Assembly: GCF_017875315.1 (NCBI RefSeq) | Contig: NZ_JAGGMM010000002.1 | Span: 372,001-436,000 of the forward strand | From: Methanomicrobium sp. W14 | Lineage (GTDB): Archaea; Halobacteriota; Methanomicrobia; Methanomicrobiales; Methanomicrobiaceae | DNA: 64,000 nucleotides | Reading direction: 5' to 3' | In this document: piece after piece, positions 57,092 through 64,000 of the stretch | Layout of the letters: each line of letters opens with the position of its first letter | Position numbering within the stretch: the stretch's first letter is position 1 | Translations under genes and position numbers: made by a program | Notes under the pieces: model-generated | Databases searched by the model: none | Seen by the model: only the letters and a program-made list of their open reading frames with translations | What the model was told of the DNA's origin: nothing

Positions 57092-57886
57092 TTGCCGCAG
57101 GCAGCAGGATTTCTCTATGGTATTCTTGCACTTTTGATTATTGCCGTTTTGTGGAAGACAAAAAGGATGAGCAGGAAAACAGGTTATTTGTTTCTGGTCA
57201 TATCGGCACTGTCAGGTTTTATTCTCTTTGCGCCGGTAGCACCGTACCAGTTCCAGACTATTTTTATCAGAAACCTTTCCTCAAACAGTGCGACCGTTTT
57301 TGTTGTAATATCAGGTCTTGTTCTGATATTTGCTCTTAGTTTTGCTTTTGGAAGGATTTTCTGCGGAAATATCTGTCCTGTAGGCGTTTTGCAGGAGATT
57401 GTCTCTCTTTTGCCGGTCAAAAAAAGAGGAAAGTACCTTAAAAAATACTCGGTTGCGATACGAGCTTTTGTCTTTTTAGTAATTCTTGTTTCCGGGCTTT
57501 TGTTTTCTGTAAGTGTTCTCGGAATTCTTGGCGTAAGAGACTTTTTTTATCTTGATATTGCATCGGCTTCATTTTTTGTATTTGCACTTATTCTTTTAAT
57601 ATCGGTTTTTGTATACAGGCCGTTTTGCAGGTTTTTATGCCCTTACGGGGTATTTCTTGCCGTTGCGGCGTCGAGAAGTGTCTGCAAATTCAGGAGGACG
57701 GATAAGTGCATTGAGTGTGGTAAGTGTGAAAAGGTCTGTCCTGTCAACGAGGCGGGGGTTTTTGACAGCAAATCGGAGTGTTATATGTGCGGACGCTGCA
57801 CGGAGGTATGTCCTGTAGATGGTGCTCTTGTGTATTCCGGTGCTTTTTCTAGGACTGGCGGGAGTAAAAAAGCGGAAAATGAGTAA
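57092..57886 (+). CDS. NapH/CcoG-like membrane polyferredoxin
   Basis: 264 residues. Five membrane helices with two Cys-Pro motifs near the membrane (GRIFCGNICPVGVLQEI and YRPFCRFLCPYGVFLA), followed by two cytoplasmic [4Fe-4S] ferredoxin sets (CIECGKCEKVCP, CYMCGRCTEVCP). Relatives pass electrons between quinone-like or ferredoxin pools. The canonical start is the TTG at 57092, but GGGAGGA lies at 57062-57068 and the frame is open upstream. An ATC or ATA codon at about 57074-57085 may be the true start. Partner oxidoreductase not adjacent. Confidence 0.8.
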   Translation: MPQAAGFLYGILALLIIAVLWKTKRMSRKTGYLFLVISALSGFILFAPVAPYQFQTIFIRNLSSNSATVFVVISGLVLIFALSFAFGRIFCGNICPVGVLQEIVSLLPVKKRGKYLKKYSVAIRAFVFLVILVSGLLFSVSVLGILGVRDFFYLDIASASFFVFALILLISVFVYRPFCRFLCPYGVFLAVAASRSVCKFRRTDKCIECGKCEKVCPVNEAGVFDSKSECYMCGRCTEVCPVDGALVYSGAFSRTGGSKKAENE

Positions 57887-58214
57887 TCCACCTGATTTAC
57901 CCCTTATTCTTTTGTTTCTTTTGAAAGGATTTTCTGCATGAGGATTCGGGAAGATGATTTTTGTCCCGCCGGTGAGTAACTATTACTATATAAACCAGCA
58001 TATGGTTTATGCATCTGCCTGCCTTTTGTGTATTTTTTATAAAATCATTACCCTTAAAAATAAATTATAATGGATAAAAACGAATTTTAACGTAAAATCC
58101 TTGTTTTTTTAGTTCATGATTTTTTTTGAAGGGCAGGTTTAAGGTTGTCGCAAAAACAGTTTCTTTTGTTTTCGTCAGCCTTTATCCTTGGGGTTTCAGT
58201 CAAAAAAATAGTGA
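57887..58214. other. Convergent intergenic region with TATA-overlapping palindrome
   Basis: Between the convergent NapH-like gene and moeA. ATAAACCA-N5-TGGTTTAT at 57990-58010 is a perfect 8-bp inverted repeat overlapping a TATA-like CTATATAAA. No gene is seen on either side that would use it. Confidence 0.4.
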
Positions 58215-59429
58215 TTATTCCGGGGAACTCTCCGGCCCGGAGAAAGGGTTTTGTCTTAGCATCTGCACTTCAGCTTCATCTCCTGCAGAAAGTGCACCTG
58301 TTCCTGATTTTTTGTGAAGGATACCGTCTGCCCTGACGCCGTTCATCTGGCCGAATGCTCTCGGAAGAGGTGTTATGAGAGTTTTTCCGTCCTTTTCCGC
58401 GACTTTTACCATCATGAAAAGGTCGAAATTTCCAAAAGCGGGTATATCCTGCGTAAGCACTCCGCGGACGGTAGTGTCAGGAGTGACAGGCACTCCCCAC
58501 TGCTTCATCAGCGGGCATACGAGCTCGTGAAATGCAGTTCTTGACGAAACTGAAGGACCCGGCATTCCCAGGGCAGGTTTTTCATTTACTCTTGCAAGTG
58601 TTACGGGTTTTCCCGGTCCCATTGCAACCCCGTGATAGAGAATTTCGCCGGATTCTTCAAGTGCGTCTACGGTGAAATCCTTTGACCCGGCAGAGGACCC
58701 CCCGAATACAAGGACCATATCGCATTCCCCCAGAGCCTTTTTAAGTCCTTCTGCGATAGCATCGCGGTTGTCATGAATAATAGGGTACAATACCGGTGTA
58801 ACTTTATACTGCTTAAGGTAAGCCGCAAAAATATACGAGTTGCTGTTTACTATCTGGCCCGGCATTGGGGTTTCATAGGGGGATATTATCTCGTCACCCG
58901 TTGCAATAAGGCCGACTTTCCATTCTTTAACGAAAATTTCTGTAATTCCGTATGTAAGCAGTGCACCTATGTCGAGCGGGGTTATTATATGCCCTTTGTC
59001 AAGTATCATATCCCCTTCTTTTATATCCGAGCCCATTGGAATGGTGTTCTCGTAAGCGGATACCGGAGTATGAACCCTGTAAATGTTCTCTGCGACCTTT
59101 GTCACCTCTTCTATTGCTATGTCGGCATCAAAACCTTCAGGCATAGGCATCCCGGTGTTTACCCTGGGTGCTTCAATCTCTACAGGTTTGTCCTCTCCGG
59201 CTTTTTTTGTCTCCGCACTTTTTACGGCAATTCCGTCAGGTCCTGCGAGTAGCAGCGGAGGATTTGTCCTCTTTGAATAGACAGGTTCTGCAGAAATGCA
59301 TCCGCACGCATCCGGGACGGAGAGTAAAACCATATTGTCCGGTTTTTTAAAGGACGACAAAATTATCCTTTTTGCCTCTTTTCTGGGCAGAAGTTTTAAA
59401 TTAATGACTGTTCGCGGTATGTAAACCAC
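58215..59429 (-). CDS. moeA: Molybdopterin molybdenumtransferase MoeA
   Basis: Inserts molybdate or tungstate into adenylylated molybdopterin. 404 residues: domain I/II (AAEP-type region SAEPVYSKRTNPP; GPDGIAVKS), domain III with VGLIATGDEII, VNSNSYIFAAYL and VFGGSSAGSKDFT (MoCF-binding), and a C-terminal domain IV. The only canonical start is a GTG at 59429, which lies inside a GGAAGGTGG SD; an ATA at 59418-59420, five bases after that SD, is a candidate true start. Monocistronic, with palindromes upstream. Confidence 0.9.
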   Translation of the reverse strand: MVYIPRTVINLKLLPRKEAKRIILSSFKKPDNMVLLSVPDACGCISAEPVYSKRTNPPLLLAGPDGIAVKSAETKKAGEDKPVEIEAPRVNTGMPMPEGFDADIAIEEVTKVAENIYRVHTPVSAYENTIPMGSDIKEGDMILDKGHIITPLDIGALLTYGITEIFVKEWKVGLIATGDEIISPYETPMPGQIVNSNSYIFAAYLKQYKVTPVLYPIIHDNRDAIAEGLKKALGECDMVLVFGGSSAGSKDFTVDALEESGEILYHGVAMGPGKPVTLARVNEKPALGMPGPSVSSRTAFHELVCPLMKQWGVPVTPDTTVRGVLTQDIPAFGNFDLFMMVKVAEKDGKTLITPLPRAFGQMNGVRADGILHKKSGTGALSAGDEAEVQMLRQNPFSGPESSPE

Positions 59430-59457
59430 CTTCCGGTTGATAAAAATCTGACTTTAT

Positions 59458-59511
59458 CATTATATAATATCCTTTTATTTCAATGAAATATTATCAGGTT
59501 TATTTAACCTG
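59458..59511 (-). promoter_or_regulatory. moeA promoter with two palindromes
   Basis: A minus-strand TATA box (TATTATATAATG, about 59459-59471) lies about 35-40 bp from the moeA start. Upstream are ATTTCA-A-TGAAAT at 59477-59489 and CAGGTT-N5-AACCTG at 59495-59511, placed as operators might be. A Mo/W-responsive site is conceivable but not shown. Confidence 0.4.
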
Positions 59512-59655
59512 GTCAGGTAGTATTTAGCTATTTAATATAATTCCCTGTGCAAAATCATTGGATTTTCACTTTTCGCTTTGTACAATGTCTGAATGTTTTT
59601 GACAGTCCTATTTGCTGTGCAAAATATTATATATGATTGCCCTCCACTCCTTTTC

Positions 59656-59830
59656 TGTTCCCGGCCGAGAATTGGGAAAAGACCCCCTGTCTTTCGTACA
59701 GTAAACCTAATGGTGCGGCCGGGGGAAATTTTGGTTAAGTCAAATAAAAGGTATAAAATACCAAAATTCCCCAGGACTTCCGGCAATTTTGACCGAAATT
59801 GTTGTGGATATTTTAATTTTGAGATTTTTT
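59656..59830 (+). ncRNA. Candidate structured non-coding RNA
   Basis: TATA box AAAATATTATATATG (59621-59635), with the direct repeat CTGTGCAAAAT just before it, predicts a start at about 59656-59660. The following GC-rich stretch contains an 8-bp GC stem (CCCGGCCG 59660-59667 with CGGCCGGG 59716-59723) enclosing small hairpins. A second stem (GGGGAAATTTTGG 59722-59734 with CCAAAATTCCCC 59761-59772) shares its first bases. A T-run at 59825-59830 may end it. No SD-led ORF is present. No known RNA family was recognised. Confidence 0.35.
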
Positions 59831-59876
59831 AGGCAGGTAAATCCCTGTTATATTTTAACCTGACAGTTATGAGACG

Positions 59877-60740
59877 TCAGTTTCCGGGTTGGGCCCGGTT
59901 TGCCTTTGTGTACTTCATACCGTCCTTTGAAACCTGAATTGTTATTGGATCTTTTGGGTCAAATGTTTTGTTTCCTACAATCCCCGGGACAGTTCCGACG
60001 GGAAGTGTTTTAGTGGTCTCTATGTATGCGAATTTATTCTCTGAGCCTGTTCCTATTCCGGCTGCGACGTGGCTTTGGTTCTCGTAGTACATCATTTCAG
60101 TGTCGTAGCCTTCGATTGTAAGAATCGCTGCAAGGAGCATGCTTTTGTCGTCGCAGTCACCTGACGCGTCGGATATTGTTTCAACAGGGTACTTTGGGGC
60201 CGAACCCGTGGAGCTGTAAGGCAGGGACTGTACAAATTTCACGATGAATTCAGCATATTCATCGCTGTCCATCTCCTTTTCGTCACGCACTTTTCCAAGC
60301 TCTGATACTACGCTTTCGTAGGTTTCGGTGTTTACGGGGTCTGCAATTAATGAGAGGTAATATCCTGCCACCCACTCTTTCCTCTTAGTCAATGAGGATT
60401 TTGCCCAGATGTTTTTATTGGTTTTCCGGGCTGCCAAAAGCATTTTTTTGTCTGTCTCCAGATTCAGGGTGATATTTTCAAAATTATAACTGAATGTATA
60501 ATTTTTTGAGATGATATCCACTCCTTTTGAGTATGACATATCAGTCGCAGGGTACCTGACTCCTGCATTTTCGGACTGCTGCTCTATTGTCTCTGTCAGG
60601 AATCTGTCACTATATACTGAGTTGTCCTGTATTGCTGCAGCAACTGCTGTCCCTGAGAAGAAAAGCAGGATTATTGTAAATATTGTAAAAACTGCAATTT
60701 TTGGCTTTGCAGAATTTGCAAATCCGGAGATTCTGATCAC
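59877..60740 (-). CDS. Secreted transglutaminase-like protein
   Basis: 287 residues with an N-terminal signal anchor (IAVFTIFTIILLFFSGTAVA) and a transglutaminase-like (cysteine-protease) core. The catalytic Cys is in DASGDCDDKSMLLAAIL (about 187) and the His in YENQSHVAAGIG (about 215), with a following Asp/Glu candidate in FAYIETT. The family is frequent among methanogen surface proteins. Substrate unknown. The 447 bp upstream of it toward moeA hold the RNA candidate and no other gene. Confidence 0.8.
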   Translation of the reverse strand: MIRISGFANSAKPKIAVFTIFTIILLFFSGTAVAAAIQDNSVYSDRFLTETIEQQSENAGVRYPATDMSYSKGVDIISKNYTFSYNFENITLNLETDKKMLLAARKTNKNIWAKSSLTKRKEWVAGYYLSLIADPVNTETYESVVSELGKVRDEKEMDSDEYAEFIVKFVQSLPYSSTGSAPKYPVETISDASGDCDDKSMLLAAILTIEGYDTEMMYYENQSHVAAGIGTGSENKFAYIETTKTLPVGTVPGIVGNKTFDPKDPITIQVSKDGMKYTKANRAQPGN

Positions 60741-61169
60741 TGTATCGTCCCGTGGATAAGTATTTGGGATTCTCTACAGTGTCTGTATGAAATGCAAATT
60801 TTTAACCTTTATCATTTGTGATTATCACTAATGATTTAATATAACAATAATTGTATACGATATATTGTGCAATTTATCCAATAAATCTCGAAAATAGGGC
60901 AGTTTTCCCAGTTTATGCGTGACATTCTGTTTTTTTATATAATTTAAAAATGATTTTCTGACATTTTTTTTACAAAGGAGTCTGTGAAAAATAATACCTT
61001 TTACCTGGCTGATTTTCTTATTACTGTTATTAAATCCTGAAAAAAGCAGGGACTTGAACGGATAGCGCTGTAGGAGTGAATGCAAGGTTTAAGTGAAAAC
61101 TTCAAAATTTTTTTTAGAAATTCCTGCCTGATTAATAAGAAAACAAAAAAGTGTAAAGAAGGCTTTTTT
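60741..61169. other. Intergenic region, no gene seen
   Basis: About 430 bp of AT-rich sequence. Minus-strand open frames here have no SD or family features. A TATA-like run near 60951 (TTTTTTTATATAA) is unassigned. Confidence 0.35.
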
Positions 61170-61607
61170 TCAGGATATGCCTGATATGAAGATAATAACC
61201 CATATTACAGACAGGACTGCCGCTATGGCAAGTAGCTTTTTTTCTTTTCCCGAGGACAGAAATCCTATTAATCCGGTTAATATCAGAAGAGTCAGGTGAT
61301 ATCCGGTGAACAGCAGAATGTGACCCGAACTGATTAAGTTCTGAAAATTATTCCCGAAGAATGCAAAAATGATTAAAAATGCATAGGATATGATTCCGGC
61401 AAGTGGTGCACGAAACCTGTCACCTGTCTTGTAGCCGTAACAAAAAGCCCCGGCCGGGTAAAGGATGATTAGTAATGTTCCTATTATTCCTGAGTAAAAG
61501 AGTTCATTCCGGCTTAAAAGATAATATAAAGAGTCTAAAACGGCAAAGCAGGCTATGTAAAAAAGGAAGATTAGATTTTTTTGGTTGATTAATTCATCAG
61601 TTTTCAT
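61170..61607 (-). CDS. Small integral membrane protein
   Basis: 145 residues with four or five hydrophobic helices (about 13-32, 38-58, 66-90, 95-115, 123-143) and short loops. No family recognised. It begins 2 bp after the stop of the secreted protein gene upstream, so they are translationally coupled and may act together as anchor and secreted part. Confidence 0.55.
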   Translation of the reverse strand: MKTDELINQKNLIFLFYIACFAVLDSLYYLLSRNELFYSGIIGTLLIILYPAGAFCYGYKTGDRFRAPLAGIISYAFLIIFAFFGNNFQNLISSGHILLFTGYHLTLLILTGLIGFLSSGKEKKLLAIAAVLSVIWVIIFISGIS

Positions 61608-61609
61608 GT

Positions 61610-62452
61610 TCAGCCGCTATAGAAAATTCTTGTGCACATGCCATTATTGTAAGGACTTGCTACATAATTGTTGAGGGAATAGTCATCTTCATAAACATGC
61701 CACAAATTGTCGCCTGGTTGATCATAGAATCCTGCTACTTCTTCTTCTGCATTTTCAAAACCATCGGCCGAATGAGGAATAGCGGTATCATGGTGGGCCG
61801 CTCCTATGACATCTCCATCATTCATCTGCCATAATCTGACGTGCCACCCACCGAGAATTCTGAGAGGGTCACTTGCAAGACCATCATCTGCTTTCCATCC
61901 GTTATCATATATGTAGTAAGTATCCTCAGCTATATCGTCCCACCATCCTTCGTTCAATATTTCTGTTTTTACTGTGCTGATGCTGTTACTTTCCCATGCA
62001 ATATTTACAGGTTCGTCCAACTGATGATACGTATTATCTATTTTTTCGTAAATCCACTGGGGGTAATCATAACTTTTTACAGAAAGAGGAGGGTCGTATT
62101 CCAGCGTAAAAACCTCATATGATAACTCTTTTGAACTGTAACTTATACCTTCTGCAAGATTTAACTCTTTTGCGTAATTTGAATCAACTTTATATGAGGT
62201 TGTTTTATCTAAATGATCTGTACCAAACCTTGATTTCAACTCGTTTCCAGAGTAGGTATCTGTGACATAGACTATACCATTGGAGATATAGTAATCAGTT
62301 GTATGTTCAACAAGGATGGTGTGCTCTTTTTCCCATGTGTTTATTATTCTCGGACTGTTTTTTTCAGCGCATACAGTCTGCATAATAAATGCATTTACTA
62401 AAATCGCTATAGCAAATAAGCTCAGCATCTGCCGCAATTTCTTTGTTTTCAT
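61610..62452 (-). CDS. Secreted protein of unknown function with His/Asp-rich C-terminus
   Basis: 280 residues after choosing the ATG at 62452, which has a GGGAGGA SD; a longer frame to 62554 is less likely. Signal peptide (MLSLFAIAILVNAFIMQTVCA). The C-terminal half carries GGWHVRLWQM, GAAHHDTAIPHSADGFENAEEE and NLWHVYEDD; the concentration of His, Asp and Glu could bind metal. No family recognised. It is divergent from the PPC gene and in operon with the small membrane protein. Confidence 0.6.
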   Translation of the reverse strand: MKTKKLRQMLSLFAIAILVNAFIMQTVCAEKNSPRIINTWEKEHTILVEHTTDYYISNGIVYVTDTYSGNELKSRFGTDHLDKTTSYKVDSNYAKELNLAEGISYSSKELSYEVFTLEYDPPLSVKSYDYPQWIYEKIDNTYHQLDEPVNIAWESNSISTVKTEILNEGWWDDIAEDTYYIYDNGWKADDGLASDPLRILGGWHVRLWQMNDGDVIGAAHHDTAIPHSADGFENAEEEVAGFYDQPGDNLWHVYEDDYSLNNYVASPYNNGMCTRIFYSG

Positions 62453-62559
62453 TTTTTTCCTCCCAAAATTTAGACACTTACCTGAGGATAAGATATAGAT
62501 TATTGAATCTTCTAATAAGATCACTTTCTTCTCTGTTATTACCTCAGTAGTCACTTAAT

Positions 62560-62702
62560 GGATTTTACCTTTTGATGCTCTATTTAAGGTAAATTCCCCT
62601 GCAACATCGTCTGGATGTCACGTGCTTATCTTTAAATTTACTTTTAAATACCTCTTATGACCAAATCATCTAATCTTATAGAGATATTTTGATGATTTGG
62701 TC
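62560..62702. promoter_or_regulatory. Divergent control region with two inverted repeats
   Basis: A perfect 13-bp inverted repeat (TGACCAAATCATC at 62658-62670 and GATGATTTGGTCA at 62691-62703) with a 20-bp centre lies directly upstream of the TATA box AATATATTATAAATT (62711-62725) of the PPC gene. A second, 12-bp arms with one mismatch (62560-62571 and 62586-62597), lies nearer the minus-strand gene, whose TATA-like CTATATCTTA is near 62485-62495. They are strong operator candidates for the linked winged-helix regulator. Confidence 0.6.
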
Positions 62703-62734
62703 ACAACAGCAATATATTATAAATTTATTAAATT

Positions 62735-63202
62735 ATGCTCATGACTCAAAAAACCTTAATCATTGCTATGGTGGTCGTATCTGCTGCACTTTTCATTTTT
62801 CCTGCAATGGGTAGTGGAATATCTGAAAAAAGTATAAATGATGAAATCATTGTTATGCCATCTGTTGACAAATATATAACAAATTTTTCAGAAATAAAAT
62901 ATCAGCATCAAATATCTCAGGGAGAAATGGTTTATCATACTAGGTATGTAAGTCCTTTTACTTCGAAAATTGATGTTACATTGACTTGGGATGAAAATTA
63001 TGGTGATCTTGAGTTATATGTTTATACTCCAGATAATAGCTTTGTAGGACATTATACTGATTTGTATGATAGTCCTGAAAGAGACGGAATGATTGATATT
63101 GATGTACAGTCCTCATCGGGCTTCCTTCCTATGGGTGACTGGAAGCTTAACGTTTATGGTGGACAGGTTTCAGGTTCATCTTTAAGTTATTCACTTTTGT
63201 GA
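62735..63202 (+). CDS. Small secreted protein with PPC-like domain
   Basis: 155 residues. Signal peptide (LIIAMVVVSAALFIFPAMG). The mature part begins INDEIIVMPSVDKY, then a PPC-type beta-sandwich: KIDVTLTWDENYGDLELYVY, NSFVGHYTD, PMGDWKLNVYGG. The IIVxPSxD motif also occurs in the external loop of the regulator encoded 37 bp downstream. The ATG at 62741 is an alternative start. Secreted sensor or surface subunit is inferred. Confidence 0.65.
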   Translation: MLMTQKTLIIAMVVVSAALFIFPAMGSGISEKSINDEIIVMPSVDKYITNFSEIKYQHQISQGEMVYHTRYVSPFTSKIDVTLTWDENYGDLELYVYTPDNSFVGHYTDLYDSPERDGMIDIDVQSSSGFLPMGDWKLNVYGGQVSGSSLSYSLL

Positions 63203-63239
63203 TAGAAAGATATAAATTTCTTTTTTCGTATAATAAAAT

Positions 63240-63974
63240 ATGAATCTTAGGGGGCCAGTTATAGCATTAGTACTGATATTAATTCTTGTCTATATCCATC
63301 AGGCTTCAGTTGATTCTAATATTATTGTAACGCCGAGTGCTGATTCGCCTGATTTTTTTAGGGAAGATAATGTTCGTGCTCTTAACTGGTGGGAAGTCAC
63401 CCCTATTCAGCATTTTATTTCAATAATTGGGTTATACTCTTTATATTTAATACCTATAGCAAGTGTTATCACAATAATTACAGGTTTCTTTTTTGGTATT
63501 AAGCAGATTAAAAAAAATAATGTCCTTGAAAATGAACGAAGAGAGGATATAGTTAGAATAATTAAAAGCAACCCAGGAATTACTTTAGGAGAAATTGAGA
63601 ATATAACAAGAATTAACCATAGTTCCCTGAGATATCATCTCAAAATTTTGTTTCGTGAAGGAAAAATTTTTTCGACAAAACAGTACAAAAGGAGACATTA
63701 CTTTGGAAGATTTAATGATTATAATCATTATTCCAGTGATAAAAGAATTATATCTGATTGCCCAAAAACTGAGGATATTCTGAGGTATATATCTATGAAT
63801 CCGGGTTGTACTCAGAGAGACCTTATGGAATATACAAAATTATCTTCTCCTACAATATCATGGCATATTGGAAGGCTTAGTTCAAATAATCTTATAGATA
63901 TAGAAAAGGAAAAAAATTCTAATCATTATTATGTTACTAAAAAAGAAGGATTTTTTCTTTCTATCAAATTGTAA
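63240..63974 (+). CDS. Membrane-anchored regulator with two winged-helix domains (second copy)
   Basis: 244 residues: TM helix at about 6-20, an external loop of about 33 residues (SNIIVTPSADSPDFF to LNWWEVTP), a TM region at about 55-85, then winged-helix domains at about 97-160 (NPGITLGEIENITRINHSSLRYHLKIL) and 175-235 (NPGCTQRDLMEYTKLSSPTISWHI). Same layout and WWE motif as the protein at 49338. Probably one transcript with the PPC gene; the upstream 13-bp inverted repeat is a likely target. The gene ends within the window. Confidence 0.75.
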   Translation: MNLRGPVIALVLILILVYIHQASVDSNIIVTPSADSPDFFREDNVRALNWWEVTPIQHFISIIGLYSLYLIPIASVITIITGFFFGIKQIKKNNVLENERREDIVRIIKSNPGITLGEIENITRINHSSLRYHLKILFREGKIFSTKQYKRRHYFGRFNDYNHYSSDKRIISDCPKTEDILRYISMNPGCTQRDLMEYTKLSSPTISWHIGRLSSNNLIDIEKEKNSNHYYVTKKEGFFLSIKL

Positions 63975-64000
63975 TTTGACAGTCAATTTTCTGTTTATAA

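Noticed and set aside
58126-58336. Small plus-strand frames overlapping the moeA 3' end
   Set aside because: Antisense to moeA, no SD; not needed to explain the palindrome at 57990.
59532-59786. 84-codon minus-strand frame across the RNA candidate
   Set aside because: No SD, no family feature, and it runs through the predicted GC stems; it fits non-coding structure better.
60828-61085. 85-codon minus-strand frame in the gap after the transglutaminase gene
   Set aside because: Low-complexity Lys/Asn/Leu composition and no SD.
1-64000. Transposases, integrases, rRNA, tRNA
   Set aside because: I searched by eye for DDE/tyrosine recombinase motifs and T-loop sequences and found none; the accessory patches have no visible mobile element of their own.

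Overview
The window comes from a methanogenic archaeon, most likely of the order Methanomicrobiales. The evidence is a membrane-anchored archaeal LonB protease, a thermosome subunit, Nob1, a GfcR-type regulator, MfnA (methanofuran pathway), Dph2, archaeal TATA boxes, and Shine-Dalgarno sites of the GGAGGTGA type. Composition is moderately AT-rich, and no rRNA or tRNA gene was recognised.

Layout. 0-7.6 kb: housekeeping genes (lonB, prs, nob1, gfcR-like, cheW, thermosome), one secreted protein and a ThiS-like protein. 7.6-17.2 kb: a branched-chain amino acid island with two divergent units, leuA-ilvC on the minus strand and cimA-ilvB-ilvN-leuC-leuD-leuB on the plus strand. Together these cover leucine, valine and citramalate-route isoleucine synthesis except IlvD and the transaminase. 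17.2-34.4 kb: a YczE-like membrane protein, then a complete type I-B CRISPR-Cas locus. Array 1 has 51 repeats. The minus-strand unit is cas6-cas1-cas2-cas4 and the divergent plus-strand unit is cas8b-cas7-cas5-cas3. Two bacterial-looking cargo genes follow, then array 2 with 24 repeats. Both arrays have nearly the same leader on their right side, so both are transcribed leftwards and share one set of Cas proteins.

34.5-45.4 kb: a DUF2284 protein, a membrane HEAT-repeat protein, a METTL5-like methyltransferase with an MFS transporter, the ppsA-mfnA-hpt-dph2 operon and serA. 45.4-49.2 kb: a 35-residue small ORF, an orphan HicB, an Mrr-type nuclease, a DHA2 exporter and a small protein. 49.3-54.7 kb: a membrane-anchored tandem winged-helix regulator divergent from secreted beta-propeller proteins. 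54.8-59.4 kb: a bacterial-type ornithine carbamoyltransferase, a UPF0316 protein, an S24e-like protein, a NapH-like ferredoxin and MoeA. 59.4-64 kb: a structured non-coding candidate, a secreted transglutaminase-like protein, a secreted/membrane protein pair, and a second PPC-protein plus membrane winged-helix module with a perfect 13-bp inverted repeat upstream.

The most interesting observations are (i) the twice-occurring membrane-tethered double-winged-helix regulator beside secreted PPC-domain proteins; (ii) several genes whose strong Shine-Dalgarno sites point to non-canonical start codons (AUA, ACG, AUC); (iii) a near-identical spacer in both CRISPR arrays with the same PAM-proximal end; and (iv) a GC-rich structured RNA candidate at about 59.66-59.83 kb.
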